Source: Tenrec ecaudatus
Lineage: Eukaryota; Chordata; Mammalia; Afrosoricida; Tenrecidae
Direction: 5' to 3'
DNA: 64,000 nucleotides
Assembly (NCBI RefSeq): GCF_050624435.1
Contig: NC_134546.1
Location: 14,159,001 to 14,223,000, forward strand
Shown here: positions 22,613-34,484 of the stretch, one piece after another
Layout: every line of letters begins with the position of its first letter
How positions within the stretch are numbered: the first letter of the stretch is position 1
Made by a program: the position numbers and the translations under genes
Notes under the pieces: model-generated
The model's input: only the letters and a program-made list of their open reading frames with translations
Told to the model about the DNA's origin: nothing
The model's database searches: none

Positions 22613-23452
22613 GTATGTTAGGATTATTGTGCCAACTAGGCCAATAGGAAATGTGGGGTTTAATCAGGTGGGAGCTTGATTGGAGGATGACCAAAATAAA
22701 GAAAGACAGCCGCCCTAATAACTCTCTTTTGCTCATTGGTGATCGGACCAGCTTGCTCCTGCTTCAGCTCATTCTCTGTCTCAACCTGTCTGCTACACTA
22801 CCTGAGGACCAAGCCAACCCTTGGACTGTGTTGCTTGAGCAGCAGTTCTCAACCAATTGGTGGCAACCCCTTTGGGAGTCAAACAACCCTTTCACAGGAG
22901 TCACCTGATTCATAACAGTAGCAAAAGTACAGTCATGAAGTAGCAATGAAAATAATTTTATGGTCTTGGGGGGTCACCACAACATGAGGGTCAAGGCACT
23001 AGGAAGGTTGAGAACCACTGTGCAAGAGCTTGAGGATCCTTCAAGACCTGCTTCACCATACTGCAGGTGCCTAGATTGCCTGAGCTTGAGAGTGATGGAT
23101 CCTGTCACCATGCTTAAGTTCCAGATCCCATCAGGGCCTGCTTCATTGAACTCCTGAGCTACCTACTGACGATTGCTGACCCACTCTGCTGCGGACGGAC
23201 TCTGCCTACCTTGCCTGAGGGAAGACTCCTCTGTCTACTTCCTTGACCCTGGACCCGGCAGCCCATGGTGAGTTGAAGGACCTCCAGTATATTAACTGTT
23301 CCCAGAAAGTGAGTTGAACGGAGTCCTCTGTACTGCTGTGTGGACTGATTAGCTGTTGTATTCCTTCTCGCCGTATAAACCTATTCTCTTACATATATAT
23401 AAAATCACAAGTGTCTGGGTCTTGTTTCTCTAGAGAACCCTGCATAACACAA
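22613..23452 (+). mobile_element. Dispersed LTR-like repeat (family A), split by SPIN
   Basis: The start ATTGTGCCAACTAGGCC and the end TCTCTAGAGAACCCTGCATA match family A. The 181-base SPIN copy at 22840-23020 accounts for the break in its middle. The 3' part is longer than in other copies. Confidence 0.65.
22840..23020 (-). mobile_element. SPIN-type hAT element nested in an LTR-like repeat
   Basis: Ends CAGCAGTTCTCAACC and GGTTGAGAACCACTG, with the interior in the opposite orientation to the other two copies. It interrupts the dispersed repeat at 22613-23452. The flanking 8-mers TGCTTGAG and TGCAAGAG match at 6 of 8, consistent with a decayed hAT target duplication. Confidence 0.88.
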
Positions 23453-24092
23453 GGAACAAACCCAAATTTTAATCTACGTGTATTCACCACTGTAAATGCT
23501 GCCAGTATGCCGCACTTGCTGCAGCACATGTAAGATCACACAACAAAGGCACATCATAATTTGTTGGAAGCAATGGCTCCACGAACATTCAAGCCATGCA
23601 TCACGAACCTTTGAATCCCCAGGGTTTTCTCTCTTTCCACCAGACCTAAAATAGCAACGTTAAAAACAGAGACAGATGTGCTATTTCTGGGAGGTCTCAT
23701 TGTACCTTTTTGATCTGTTGCTGCAGTTCCATGAGCAAGTAGCCATGCGATGTAACCATTGTCAGGATGCAGCAAGCTTCGCTTTGACATCATTTGAAGT
23801 CAAATTTGTAAAATGGGAAGAAAGGCCAGTTACACAGCACTGCCTTTGAACGCAGATTAAATTTTAGCCGCGATAATAATTGTGATGGGATGAGTTACCA
23901 ATCCACATACAGTTTGGGGAAGGCTGTGTTTAAAAGCAAGTTTGTAATTTCCTGATTTTGATCCTTATGCTGAGGTTATCCAAGGGGGTAACTTTGCTCT
24001 TAGAAATACAACTAAAATGTCTGGGTTTCAGGGGGGTATTGTCATGTCTGCAACTTCTCTCAAATGTTTCCACATTTTAATATTATCATTTA
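23453..24092. other. No gene recognised
   Basis: Unique-looking DNA; no features identified. Confidence 0.55.
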
Positions 24093-24260
24093 TATATGTT
24101 GTTGTGTGCCACTGAGTCGATTCTGATCCACAGTGACCCTATGTGACAGAGGGGAACTGCCTCAGGGGGTTTCTGTGTCTGTACTCATTATGGGGGGAGA
24201 TTACCAGGTCTTTCTCCTGCAGAGCTGATGGCTTGGCCCAATGCGTAACCACTACATCAC
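24093..24260 (-). repeat. tRNA-derived SINE (AfroSINE-like)
   Basis: TGCCACTGAGTCGATTCTGA then CAGTGACCCTATGTGACAG; the reversed A-box region is CAATGCGTAACCACTACATC. Confidence 0.82.
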
Positions 24261-25384
24261 GAGCAAAAGACAGACAAACCTTCAGGAACAGAGGGCAGGA
24301 AAAGGAATGGGGGTGGGGATGGGGGCAGCTGAGCAAGAGACACATTGGCTAGGAATCATCTCATCTCACACACGGGATGGGAGAATTACAACCTCTGAAT
24401 GAGGATGAGAGCAGCAGGTTATTCGCTGGAGATCTATTTTAATCTGATATTCTTAAACATAAATGGCTACCGTGATTATCAAGCAGGAAGGAAACCTGAC
24501 AACACAAAGAAAAATAAACATGAAAACAAACAGAAAAGCAGCGATTTGAAAGAACCAAAAATTATGCATGGACAGAAAACTTGGGAAAGGGAGGAACAAT
24601 AATCTTAGGATAAGAGCAATTAACAAGACAAATGGATCATTCAGAAAATATAAGACAGATTATGGAAACTAAAGTACATATGAGAGCTTTAAAATGGTGG
24701 GAAAGCATACATTTCAGAGCAAATAAACAAACACAAGTCAAAAAAATGTTAGAAAATAAAATTTAGGAAGTCTCCCAGAAAGAAAATAAATAACGAAATA
24801 AGAGGAATCAAAAAACAGTTGAGACAGAGGATGGAAAAAAGAAAGTTTGTGTATCTGATTTAAGGGATTTCTTATTTTCGTTCAGAAATAAATGTACATG
24901 TTTTAGAAAGTCAAATTATACGAAAAGTCTTGTAACCAAACAGCCTACCACTTTTTCCGACCATTACCAGGTAGTTCCAGAAACAATTACTTTGACTTTT
25001 CAATATTTCTCTTGACATTTACCTAGCTAAGAAGTAAATATACTTAAGAACAATGTGTGCACTTGTAATATTTAAATTTATCCATTTCTGACATTCTCTA
25101 ATCATTTCCTCTTATGGTAGCTGAGCATTAAACTTTTTAATATCCCTGTCACCTCTGCTCCCTTCTCCATTAGTCCAACATAGGTATGTTAATTGTCAGA
25201 TTAAATTAGTATTCAACTGTGTTGTCAATGTAAATATAAGTCACAGATGAGCTTTGTATGAGGAGTAAATTCCCTTTTTAAATTATATTTTCCCGACATT
25301 AATTATGGCCGTCTCTTTCTTTAATAAGTTATCATTTACACTCCACATAATGCATCCATCGTGTCCGTGTCTTGACTTGCCTTG
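24261..25384. other. No gene recognised
   Basis: A-rich unique DNA (24500-24850), then AT-rich DNA. No recognised repeat or ORF. Confidence 0.55.
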
Positions 25385-25815
25385 TTTGTCGTGCTGTGGT
25401 GGCTTGTTTATGGCTATGACCTGGAAGCTATGCCACCGGTCCTTTCAAGGCCAGCAGGGTCCCTCAAGGGAGGCAGATCTCTGTGGAGCTTCCAACAAAG
25501 AGAGTTCAGAAACCAAACTATTAGAGCCCCGTGGATCCCAACGGAAGCTTGCTTCATGCTCTTGCATCGAAAGCTGTACATTTCTGGAGGAGAAACTGCT
25601 CAGCGAGGTAGAGGGCCAGTGAATGGAAGGCCCTTGGTTGGTGGGACGGATGGACGCAGTAGCTCCGTGCAGCTTCAGTGATAGACTTGAACATACTGGC
25701 GATTATGAGGATGACACAGGACTGGACACATGTCTTTCTCTTTTGTATAAAGTTGCCATGAATTGGAACTTACTGGCCAGCGGGCAGCCAGCTAAGTGTC
25801 TGCTTCAGTGAAGTT
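25385..25815 (+). mobile_element. Internally deleted RTE or RTE-derived SINE
   Basis: It opens with RTE leader sequence (GACCTGGAAGCTATGCCACC, CAGCAGGGTCCCTCAAG) and closes with an RTE-like tail (GTTGCCATGAATTGGAAC). All coding sequence is missing, the plan seen in BovB-derived SINEs. A minus-strand relative lies at 20158-20400. Confidence 0.6.
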
Positions 25816-25829
25816 CACTCATTTCATGG

Positions 25830-26487
25830 AGTTGGGTGGTCATCACGGTAATCTAGTTTGGGAACATTTTCATTGCCTACAAATCCCCTTGTGCCTGTTA
25901 AGGAGCGAGAGCGCAGACAATCTCTGTTCTCACTCCAAGTTGCAGACAATCGCCCATTGTGTTTATTCTCTATAAATTTGTGCTTTCTGGAAACATTATA
26001 TATGGCAAGTGGAATCAGGTGATACACAATCTGTGGTGCCTGGCGTCTTTCACTTGTCCCATTTTAAGACTCATCTATGTTGTAAGTGTATCTGTACTTT
26101 GTTCCTTTTATTGATGAATAATATTCTAATTTTTGGATACACAATACTTTGTTAATCCATTTACCAGATGACATATTTATAGTTTCCATATTATAGCTTT
26201 ATGAATACTTCTACTATCGCCGTGTGAATACAAATCCATATGGACTTATGTTTGTGTGTATCTTGGCTAGGTACCTACGCATGGCATTGGACAGTAAATT
26301 TCCTTTTCAGAAATGGCTAACCCCTTTCCAAAGGAGTTGGGTCATTTTCATCTCCATAGGCACACACAGGAGTTCTAGTTACTCCGCAAACTTGCTTCTA
26401 CTTGATAATGCCAGTTTTTTTGTTCAAAGCAAGTCCAATGGGTTTATAACAGTATCTCATTTGAATTTACATCTCCCTAATGATTAA
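25830..26487 (-). mobile_element. L1 LINE 3' UTR, antisense
   Basis: ATTGATGAATAATATTCTAA, TAATCCATTTACCAGATGAC and GTATCTCATTTGAATTTACA are reversed L1 3' UTR landmarks. Confidence 0.75.
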
Positions 26488-26489
26488 TT

Positions 26490-26545
26490 GTGGAGTTGCC
26501 GTCCATGAGTCAGAATCAACTTAATGACAACTAACAACAACAATG
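26490..26545 (+). mobile_element. RTE/SINE 3' terminal fragment
   Basis: GTCCATGAGTCAGAATCAAC followed by ACAACTAACAACAACAA is the shared RTE/SINE terminus with its CAA-repeat tail. Confidence 0.6.
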
Positions 26546-26629
26546 ACTAATGATTTTGAACATCTTTCAGTGAGCTCATTAGAGATGAGTATAATCTTTG
26601 AATAAATAGCTGTGCAAATCTGTTGCCAC

Positions 26630-27060
26630 TGCATCAGCTTTTTACTGCTGCTATGACAAGTTACCACACCTTTAATATCTTAAAACATACACACTATCTC
26701 ACAGGTTCTGTAGTTCAAAAGTCTGTGTGAGCTCAGCTGGGTCTCCTTCTTAGACTTTAGGAGTGAACTCAAGGTTTTAGAGAAGTCATGTTCCCTACAG
26801 TGAATGCTAGAGAAGACTCTGCTTTCATGCACATTCAAAGTTACTGGTTACATTTAGTTTATTGTGAATTTAGGAGTCAGCGCCACTGGCTCTCCCGGGT
26901 CACACTCGGCTTCTAAAGGCTACCTGCTTCCTTCTTGTACTTTCTACATGGTCCCCTCCAGCAACAGGTGTCGAGTCCCTTTCATACTGCAGATCTTTCA
27001 GACATCTCTGACCCTAGCTTTGAAGAGCTAGCATGATTCGGTTGAGACCGTCCAGATAGC
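26630..27060. repeat. Old mammalian interspersed repeat, unnamed
   Basis: GCTGCTATGACAAGTTACCA, CTCACAGGTTCTGTAGTTCA and GGCTTCTAAAGGCTACCTGC belong to a widespread old mammalian repeat. I recognise the pattern but cannot name the family safely. Confidence 0.45.
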
Positions 27061-27061
27061 C

Positions 27062-27250
27062 CAGGTCCATTGCCAACAAGTGGATTCCCACTCGTAGCGA
27101 CTCTAGAGACAGGACAGAGTAGAACTGCCCCACAGGGTGTCCAAGACTGTACTCTTTATAAAAGCAGATGGTCACAGTTTCTTCCAAATAAAGCTAATGG
27201 CTTCTTTTCAATTAGAAATGGAATGCTTAAGCAATACACCACCGGGATAA
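27062..27250 (-). repeat. tRNA-derived SINE (AfroSINE-like)
   Basis: CAACAAGTGGATTCCCACTC then GTAGCGACTCTAGAGACAGG; the head is degraded. Confidence 0.65.
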
Positions 27251-27384
27251 TCTCCTTACGAGAAGGTTTATATCCTTAATCATGTCAGACAAGGTCCTTC
27301 TGCATTGTGACCTGACATGCTCAGAGTTCCGGGATTGAGGCATGAGTTTCATTGGAGGTAGTTCTGCCTACCAAGTTAAATTTT

Positions 27385-28440
27385 CCCTTGGACCATCTTG
27401 TTGTTGTTAAGTGACCCAGTCATAGTGACTCTCTGTACAACAGAACGAAACACTGGCTGTGTGCTGTCTGCACACTCTTGCACCACCTGTGTCAACCCAT
27501 CTTGTTGAGTGTATTCCTCTTTCCCCCCGAGCCTCTGTTTTACTGAGCAAGATGCCCTCCTCCAGAGACGTGTCTCCTGATAACACAGGCAAATACATGA
27601 GACAAAAGGCTCATCATCCTTGCTTCTACGAAGCATTCTGTTGATTTTTTTTCCCCAAGACAGACTTGTTTATTCTAGCAGCTCAAGATACTTTCAACGA
27701 CACCATAATCCAAAGGCATCAAGTCATTTTCAGTCTTCTGTATTCCTTGTTGAGTTCTCATGAGTCGATGAGGCAATATTGTGGTGTGGACATAGCACAC
27801 CTCAGTCCCCAAAGTGACGTCTTTGCTCTTTAGCCCTGTGAATGGATATTATGCACATGTGCCCATGTGCAATACATAATTCCATGTGACTGTTGCGTCC
27901 ATGAATGACCATTGTGAATCCAAGTACAATGTAACCCTTCACATCTTCAGTGTTTTCTTTGTTTATCGTGATGTTTTCTCTTAGTCCAGTTGTGAAGAGT
28001 TTGGCTTTCTTTACATTGAGTTGTAATTCACACTGAAGGCTGTATTCTTTGATCTATATCAGTAAGTGCTTCAATTCTTCTTCACTTTCAGTAAGCAAGG
28101 TTGAGTCATCTACACGTCAGAGGTTGTTAATGAGTCTTCCTCCAATCTTTATGTTATATTCTTCTTTATGTAGCTCAGCTTCTCAGATTATTTTCTCAGC
28201 ATACAGATTGAGTAAATCTTGGGAAAATACACACCTTTGACATACTTCTTTCCTAATTCTGAACCACACATTATCTCCTTGTTCAGTTCAAACTTCTGCC
28301 TATTGATCTAGATACATGTTCTTCTTGTGCACAATTTCCATTTTTCACAATGTTATCCATCAATTATTATGACAAGTTGTTTCATGAATGAATTTCAGGA
28401 ATTACTTTGATATTCTGGATCTGCCCTTTATCAGCTATAC
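27385..28440 (-). mobile_element. RTE/BovB-type LINE 3' fragment
   Basis: The reversed 3' terminus (TTGTTGTTAAGTGACCCAGT) comes first, then the C-terminal coding segments in reverse, with TTGTGCACAATTTCCA and TGTTATCCATCAATTATTATG at the 5' side. Stops are frequent. Confidence 0.82.
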
Positions 28441-28670
28441 CAGAGGGTTTCAAATTTTTCTGTAAGGAAACAGACAGTAAATGCTTAAAAATTTGGTGGT
28501 TACATAAGATCTTTATGTTACAGATTCATTTTGCAACAAACTTTTGAAATTTAAAAATAATTCCTAGCTAATACACTTAACTATCATCACCACCACCACC
28601 CACCCCCCACAAAGGCCACCAGGTATATTTGGCTTGTAGCCCATTGTTTGTTGATCCCAGTTATATGTGA
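28440..28670 (+). mobile_element. Old hAT/Charlie-type element
   Basis: TTTTTCTGTAAGGAAACAGA then CAGTAAATGC at the left, and TATATTTGGCTTGTAGCCCA then TTGTTTGTTGATCCC at the right, match the plan of an old mammalian hAT-Charlie element. It is highly diverged, and the family is not named with certainty. Confidence 0.5.
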
Positions 28671-28814
28671 TTTGCAAATGTGTTCTTCAAATTTGTGGTT
28701 TGTCTTTTTTATTTTCTTACTGATATCTTTTGAAAAGTGTAAGGACAAGATTTAAAGTGGCCCTCGTGATCCCTACTTCCAAATACTGTCCCTTGTATGT
28801 AATCTTACCCCTTG

Positions 28815-28965
28815 AATGTGGGCTAAGTGTTGGACTGCTAACCTCAAGGACAGCAGTTCAAAAAAACCAACATCTCTGGGGAAAAGGTGAAGTTGTCTGG
28901 TGTTATAAAGATATACAGTATAGAAAACCCTACCTAAGTTCCTGGGAAGTGGCAATCTATTCAAT
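28815..28965 (+). repeat. SINE fragment
   Basis: GGGCTAAGTGTTGGACTGCT then AACCTCAAGGACAGCAGTTC preserve A- and B-box regions; the body is strongly diverged. Confidence 0.65.
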
Positions 28966-29439
28966 AGCAGTAAGTTGTGTTTTGTATTATTTCTTCAGTG
29001 TGGTAGGGCCTGAGACTTGCTTCTAACTAATGAATTGCAGCAATGTTGATTATGAGTACATGGTGATAAAAGAGTCCATCCCTGATTTTGTTAGAGGCTC
29101 TCTCTTCCGCTAGAATCTCTTTCCCCACTTCTTGGATTTGAAGAAGAAAGTTAAAACGATTCCTTCCACCAGAGGAAACTGAGTGCTGCCAATGACTAAT
29201 TAAGTGGGTATCTGGGCCCTTCCCTACTGGAATCTTGCATGGTATCTCCTCCCTGGCCAATATCTAAACTGTAGCCTTGAAAGATCCAACACTCAGCAGT
29301 GGGCAAGATCTGTCCTGATTTCAGACTCACTAAAATTGTGATAGAATAAATGTGCATTGCTTTAAGTCACTGATTTTTTCTGGTAATTTGTTACATGACA
29401 TGTAAAATTAAAACAAAGTTCATAGGTTTTATTTATATC
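28966..29439. other. No gene recognised
   Basis: AT-rich DNA with possible traces of old repeat; nothing specific. Confidence 0.5.
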
Positions 29440-29790
29440 CATTTTTTTCTTTTTTCTTTGGCAACATAACAAACAAATCTTTGCCGGAGTCAAAATAACA
29501 AATGTTTTTCCTGTGTCTTCTTCTAGAAATTTTTATAACTTTCACAGTTCTTATATTTAGGTCTATCATCGATTTTTGAGTTAATTTATGGAAGGAAATA
29601 GAAATTTAAGTTAATTTCTTTAATATGTGAAGATCAAATTTTCTCAGTATCATTCATTGAAAAACTCTCTTTTCTTCCATTGAACTGCTTTAGTACCTTT
29701 GCTGAAAATCAATTAAGTGTAAATATAAGGGCTTATTTCTGGACTCTTAATTCTATTTAATGGATCGATATGTCTATCCTTACTCAGATG
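29440..29790 (-). mobile_element. L1 LINE fragment, antisense
   Basis: It contains TTTTTGAGTTAATTTATGGA, TTCTCAGTATCATTCATTGA and CTTTAGTACCTTTGCTGAAA, the reversed L1 3' region. Confidence 0.75.
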
Positions 29791-29804
29791 CTTCTTTGTC
29801 TAGA

Positions 29805-31455
29805 TTTTTTGTGATTGTTGTTAGATGCCACCAAGTTGGGTCCAACTCATAGTAGCCCTGTATACAGCAGAACAGAACACCTCCCTGTCCACTCCCAGTG
29901 GTTGTTAAGTTTGAGCCCATTGTGCAGCATGGTGTCAATCCATCTTGTCCAGGGCTTTCTATTTTGTTCTGTTCCTCTACTCCCCCAAACATGATGTCCT
30001 TCGGGTCTCTCCTAATAACATGTCCAATGTACGAGAGACAAAGTCTCACCATCCTTGCTTTAAGGAGCATTCTGGTTGCAATTCTTCCGAGACGGATGTT
30101 TGTTCTTTTGACAGTCCAGGATGCTTTCAACACTCTTAGCCAGCATCATATTTCAAATGCATTGATTCTTCTCTGGTCTTCACATGCATATGAGGCGATT
30201 GAAAATCTCACGGATTGGGTAAAATGTACACTAGTCCTCAAAGTAACGTTCTTTCTTTTCAATATTTTAATAGAGGCTTTTGTAGTAGATTTACCTAATG
30301 CAATGGCTCATGTGATCGCTTGGGTGCTGACTCCATGAATATTGATTATGGATTCAAGCAAAATTAAATCATTGACAACTTCAATCTTTTCTCTGCTAAT
30401 CATGACATTACCTATTAGTCCATTTATGAGGATTGGGGTTTTTCTTTACATTAAGTTGCCATTCACATTGAAGGCTGCAAACCTTGATCTTCATTAGCAA
30501 GTGCTTCCAGTTCTCATTATCAGCAAGCAAGATTGTGTCATCTGCAGATCACAGGTTATGAATAAGCCATCCTCAAAACCAGATGCTTCCTTCTTCTTTA
30601 TATAGCCCCACCTCTCTGATTGTTTGCCCAGCACACACATTGAAGAAGTGTGGGGAGAGGATACATCCCTGACTCACACCTTCCCTGATTTTAAACCATG
30701 CAACATCCCCTTGTTCTGATTGTGTAACTGCCTTTTTGATCCATGTACAGGTTCAGAATGAGCACAATTAAGAGTCCTAGAATTCCCATTCTTCTCAAAG
30801 CTATCCATAGCTTATTGTGTTCCACACGGTCAAATTCCTTAGCAGAATCAACAAACGACAAATAAACATCTTTCTGGCATTCTCTGTTTTCAGCCAAGAT
30901 CCAACGGACATCAGCCATGCTGTCCTTTATTCCTTGTTCCCTCCTGAATCTGGGCTGAACTTTGGGCAGTTCCCTGATAATGTGCAACTGCAACTGTCGT
31001 GGGATGATTTTCAGCAGAATTTTGTGTGTGCGATCAGTGATATGGTTCTATAATCTACACATTCTGTTGGGTCACCTTTCATTGGAATGGGGACAAATAT
31101 GGGACTTTCAGAGTCAGCTGGGAGGGGAGCTGTCTTCTAAATTTCTTGGCAGATAAGTGGGTGCTTCTAGTGCTTCATCAGCTTGTTGAAACTTTTCCAT
31201 TGATATTCCATCAATTCCTAGAGCCTTGTGTTTAGCTGATGCTTTCAGTGCAGCTTCCTTCCATACTTTTGTTCTTTCTTACCTGCTACCTCTTGAAGTG
31301 ATTGAATGTCTGAGTTCCTTTTTTGTAGATTGACTTTGTCCATCTTCTTTCAATGTTCCCTACATCATTCAACATTTTGCTCCTATAATCTTCCAATATT
31401 GCAACTCGAAGCTTGAATTATTTCTTGAGTCCTTTGAGTTTAAGATATGCTGAGT
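29805..31455 (-). mobile_element. RTE/BovB-type LINE, reverse-transcriptase region and 3' end
   Basis: On the minus strand a degraded reverse transcriptase can be read, e.g. FRREQGIKDSMADVRWILAE and DVYLSFVDSAKEFDRVEHNK (from 30993 down to about 30800), the first catalytic region of RTE reverse transcriptase. Further on lie the 'GQDGL' tail and the GTTGTTAGATGCCACCAAGT terminus at 29818. It is 5'-truncated at about 31455. Confidence 0.88.
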
Positions 31456-31479
31456 GTTTTTCCTTTTTTGTTAACAGAG

Positions 31480-31670
31480 CAGTGATTCTCAACCTCCATA
31501 ATGCCGTGACCCTTTAATACAGTTCCTCATGTTGTGGTGACCCCCAACCATAAAATTATTTTTGTTGCTATTTCATAGCTGTAATTTTGCAACTATTATG
31601 AATCAAGTAACCCCTGTCAAAGGGTCATTCGACCCCCAAGGGGACGCAAACCACAGGTTGAGAACCACTG
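31480..31670 (+). mobile_element. SPIN-type non-autonomous hAT element
   Basis: It begins CAGTGATTCTCAACC and ends GGTTGAGAACCACTG, with the same internal blocks as the 36.1-kb copy. The flanking 8-mers (TAACAGAG and ACTTTGAG) are not a clear duplication. It lies just beyond the end of an RTE copy. Confidence 0.9.
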
Positions 31671-31799
31671 ACTTTGAGACTAAATAATAATATGCGATAC
31701 ATATGTCACCAAAATGGATACTGCATTAAAAATTTAACCGGATAATGATGGCACATTGTTTTAGATATTTATGCTTCTGATATACTCATATTGGGCAGG

Positions 31800-32165
31800 A
31801 ATAAATAGCACTATTTCTTTTTTTTTCAACTTTATGGAACAGAAACTCATTGTTTCACATTCCTGGAGAATAAGATTCAGGGTCTCAGCCTTCCCAGTTC
31901 CTTCTGGGGCTCTTCTGCCTTCCAAAGTCAATGACTTGGGCATCACTTTGTGGATGGCTCCTCACATGGCATTTGTCCTCCCCTGTATGTTCGCCTTTAT
32001 GTAAATTCTGCACTTTTGGTGACACCATTAGAAGTGATGAAGAGCCACCCTCCTCCAGTCAGACCACATTAAGACACCCACATCCGGAGGCACAGAGACT
32101 AGGATGTCCACATTTATCTGTGTGGGACACGATTCAATCCATAACACATAACATCATAAAACTGG
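31800..32165. repeat. Old mammalian interspersed repeat, unnamed
   Basis: Segments such as TTCACATTCCTGGAGAATAA, CCACCCTCCTCCAGTCAGAC and GGGACACGATTCAATCCATA fit the same old repeat type as at 26.6 kb, with its characteristic final 'ACACAATTCAACCCATAAC'-like end. Confidence 0.45.
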
Positions 32166-32199
32166 ACAACGTTCTGTTTATTTCTATGTGACAGTTTAA

Positions 32200-33785
32200 A
32201 AAAATCATTTTATTAGGGGCTCATACAACTCTTTTCACAATCCGTACATACATCATCTGTGTCCAGCACATTCGTACATATGTTGCCATCATCATTCTCA
32301 AAACACCTGCTTTCTACTTGAGCCCTTGATATCAGTTCATGTTCCCATCCCTCCCCTCTCCCCCCTTCCCCTGAACCCTTGATAATTTATAAATATTATT
32401 TTATCATACCTTACACCATCCGATGTCTCCCTCACCCAGTTCTCCACTGCCGGTCCTCCAGGGAGGAGGTTATATGTAGAACTTGTGCTATAGTTTATTG
32501 TGCCAGCCTGGCCGATAAACACAAGTAAGATTAACTGAAGGGCAGAGGGATAAATGGCTAGGTGAGCCTCACCTTTTTTGTTCTGTGCCTCAGTTTAAAG
32601 GGGTACACTACCTGTGGGATGCCTAGCCTGTGGACTGTGTCGCTGAAAGGTGAAGTCCCTTCAAGCCCACACGATTGGAATGTTCATCTCTGGAGCTGGG
32701 GACCAACAGTTGATGACAGTTGGGGACTTGCCTTGCTGTTTGCTGCCTGGATATATATAGCGCAGCTCTCTCTCTACAGAAGGGGACTGGCAACTGGCAG
32801 CTCTCAAGCCTTAAAGAACTGCTAGTGTCTCACTACTTTATAATTTAAGTGTTAATTTCTTGTATTATCTATCTGGATATAATTTAACGGTTCATTTCTT
32901 GAATTATATATCTATCTTTATAAAAATATTTATATATAATTACTAGCAATCTTTTTTGTCTCTCTAAAGAACCCTGTCCAATACACCTTGTTATCTGTTC
33001 CCCCTTTCTCCCTCACCCTCCCTCCACCTTCCTGATATCGCCACTCTCACCACTGTTCCTGAAGGGCTCATCTGTCCTGGATTCCCTGTATTTCCAGTTC
33101 TTATCTGTGGCAGTGTACATCCTCCGGTCCAGCCGGATATGTAAGGTAGAATTGGGATCATGATAGTGGGGGTGGGGGAAGCATTCAAGAACTAGAGGAA
33201 AATTGTATGTTTCATGGTTGCTACACTGCACTCTGGCTGGCTTGTTACCTCCCCACAGCCCTTCTGCAAGGGGATGTCCAATTTCCCCCAGATAGGCCCT
33301 GGGTCCCACTCTGCACTTCCCCTCATTCACAATGCTGATTTTTTTTTTTTTTTTGTCTTTGATGCCTGATAACTGATCCCTTCGATGCCTTGTCATCTCC
33401 ACAGACTGGTGTGCATTTTCCATGTAGGCTTTGTTGTTTCTCAGTTAGATGGCTCCTTGTTTATCTTCCAGCCTGTGGGACCCCAGATTCTATATATTTT
33501 GACAACTGGGCGTCATCAGCTTTCGTCACCGCTTTTGCCTATGTACCCACTTTGTCTTCAGTGTTCGTGTCGGGGTAGGCTGGTGTGCTTCTTCCATGTG
33601 GGCTTTGTTGTTTCTTAGCTAGATGGCCTCCTGATTGTCTTCAAGCCTTTAAGACCCCAGATGCTGTATCATTTGATAGCCTGGCACCATCAGCTTTCTT
33701 CAAAACTTTTGCTTATGCGCCCACTTTGTCCTCAGAGATCAAGCTAGGTGTTTGAAGCCATCAGCTGCTTCATAGGTGAAAGCTA
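32200..33785 (-). mobile_element. R2-family retroposon, minus strand, interrupted by an LTR-like repeat
   Basis: It reads from the poly(A) end (T/A-rich at 32206, then CATTTTATTAGGGGCTCATA) through the same blocks as the 4.7-kb copy in reverse, including two units of the internal tandem repeat. The LTR-like repeat at 32487-32984 splits it: the R2 sequence stops at ATATGTAGAACTTGT and resumes at ACCTTGTTATCTGTTCCCC. Confidence 0.8.
32487..32984 (+). mobile_element. Dispersed LTR-like repeat (family A) inserted in R2
   Basis: It shares the start TTATTGTGCCAGCCTGGCC, the middle CACTACCTGTGGGATGCC and the end TCTCTAAAGAACCCTGTCCA with copies at 1035 and 22613. The flanks AACTTGT (32480-32486) and ACCTTGT (32985-32991) look like a 7-base target duplication. 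It has no poly(A) tail. It could be a solo LTR or a DNA element; unresolved. Confidence 0.65.
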
Positions 33786-33890
33786 AGAAATCTCCCATAA
33801 GGAACTCCCATCTGGAAAGCCCACGGGTCCTGTTCTACCCAGTCCTCTAGTGTCACTAGGGGTCAGAATCACTCGATGGCAGTGAGTGTA
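33786..33890 (+). repeat. SINE 3' half
   Basis: GGGTCCTGTTCTACCCAGTC and GGGGTCAGAATCACTCGATG then GCAGTGAGT are the SINE 3' end, without the tRNA part. Confidence 0.7.
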
Positions 33891-33899
33891 GGTGTTGAG

Positions 33900-34110
33900 T
33901 TGGGGGCACAGTGAGCTACACTTTGGGCTGCCAATCAACAGGCCAGCTGTTCAAAGTGACCAGACACTCCACAGTGAGAAAGATGAGGGTTTCTGCTCCC
34001 GTAAAGGTCCACAATCTCAGAAACCCACAGGAGCAGTTCTACATTTTGCTCTGTCCTATAGGCTCGATCGGTTGTCATCTGCTGGCTTGGAGTCGTGCAT
34101 GTGGCAGTGT
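33900..34110 (+). repeat. tRNA-derived SINE (AfroSINE-like)
   Basis: It directly follows the preceding half copy: CACTTTGGGCTGCCAATCAA, GAGAAAGATGAGGGTTTCTG and GTTCTACATTTTGCTCTGTC. Confidence 0.75.
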
Positions 34111-34484
34111 GAATCACAATGCTAACAGGAGGTGTAAAACTTTCAAAAAGTCTTGATTTTTTTTACTGTTAAAATAAAAGAAATGGGTGAACAATTCAGG
34201 CACATTTTTGGAGCAAAGTAAGTTAAAAACTGTGGTGACAGAGTGAGTAAAATGGAATTTAGAGCTGTAAGAAGCGAGGGGGATAAGCTTTAAAATCGGG
34301 CCCTCGCCCTGACTCTTGTTGAGCTAAAACACATAGCTGACTAAATTCTGTTATGGCCAGGTCGGGGGGTGAGGGGCGACAACAAAGGTTATTAGCCCTG
34401 AATAAGACATTTGGGGGCTGTTCAAATTTTTGTTTTTCTCTATAAAGAAGTAGAGGGTAATGTCCTTTCAGTTACCTCTATGTG
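34111..34484. other. No gene recognised
   Basis: Unassigned DNA between a SINE and an LTR-like repeat. Confidence 0.5.

Noticed and set aside
29898-30338. 146-codon plus-strand ORF
   Set aside because: It is the antisense of an RTE LINE; the real, dead coding strand is minus.
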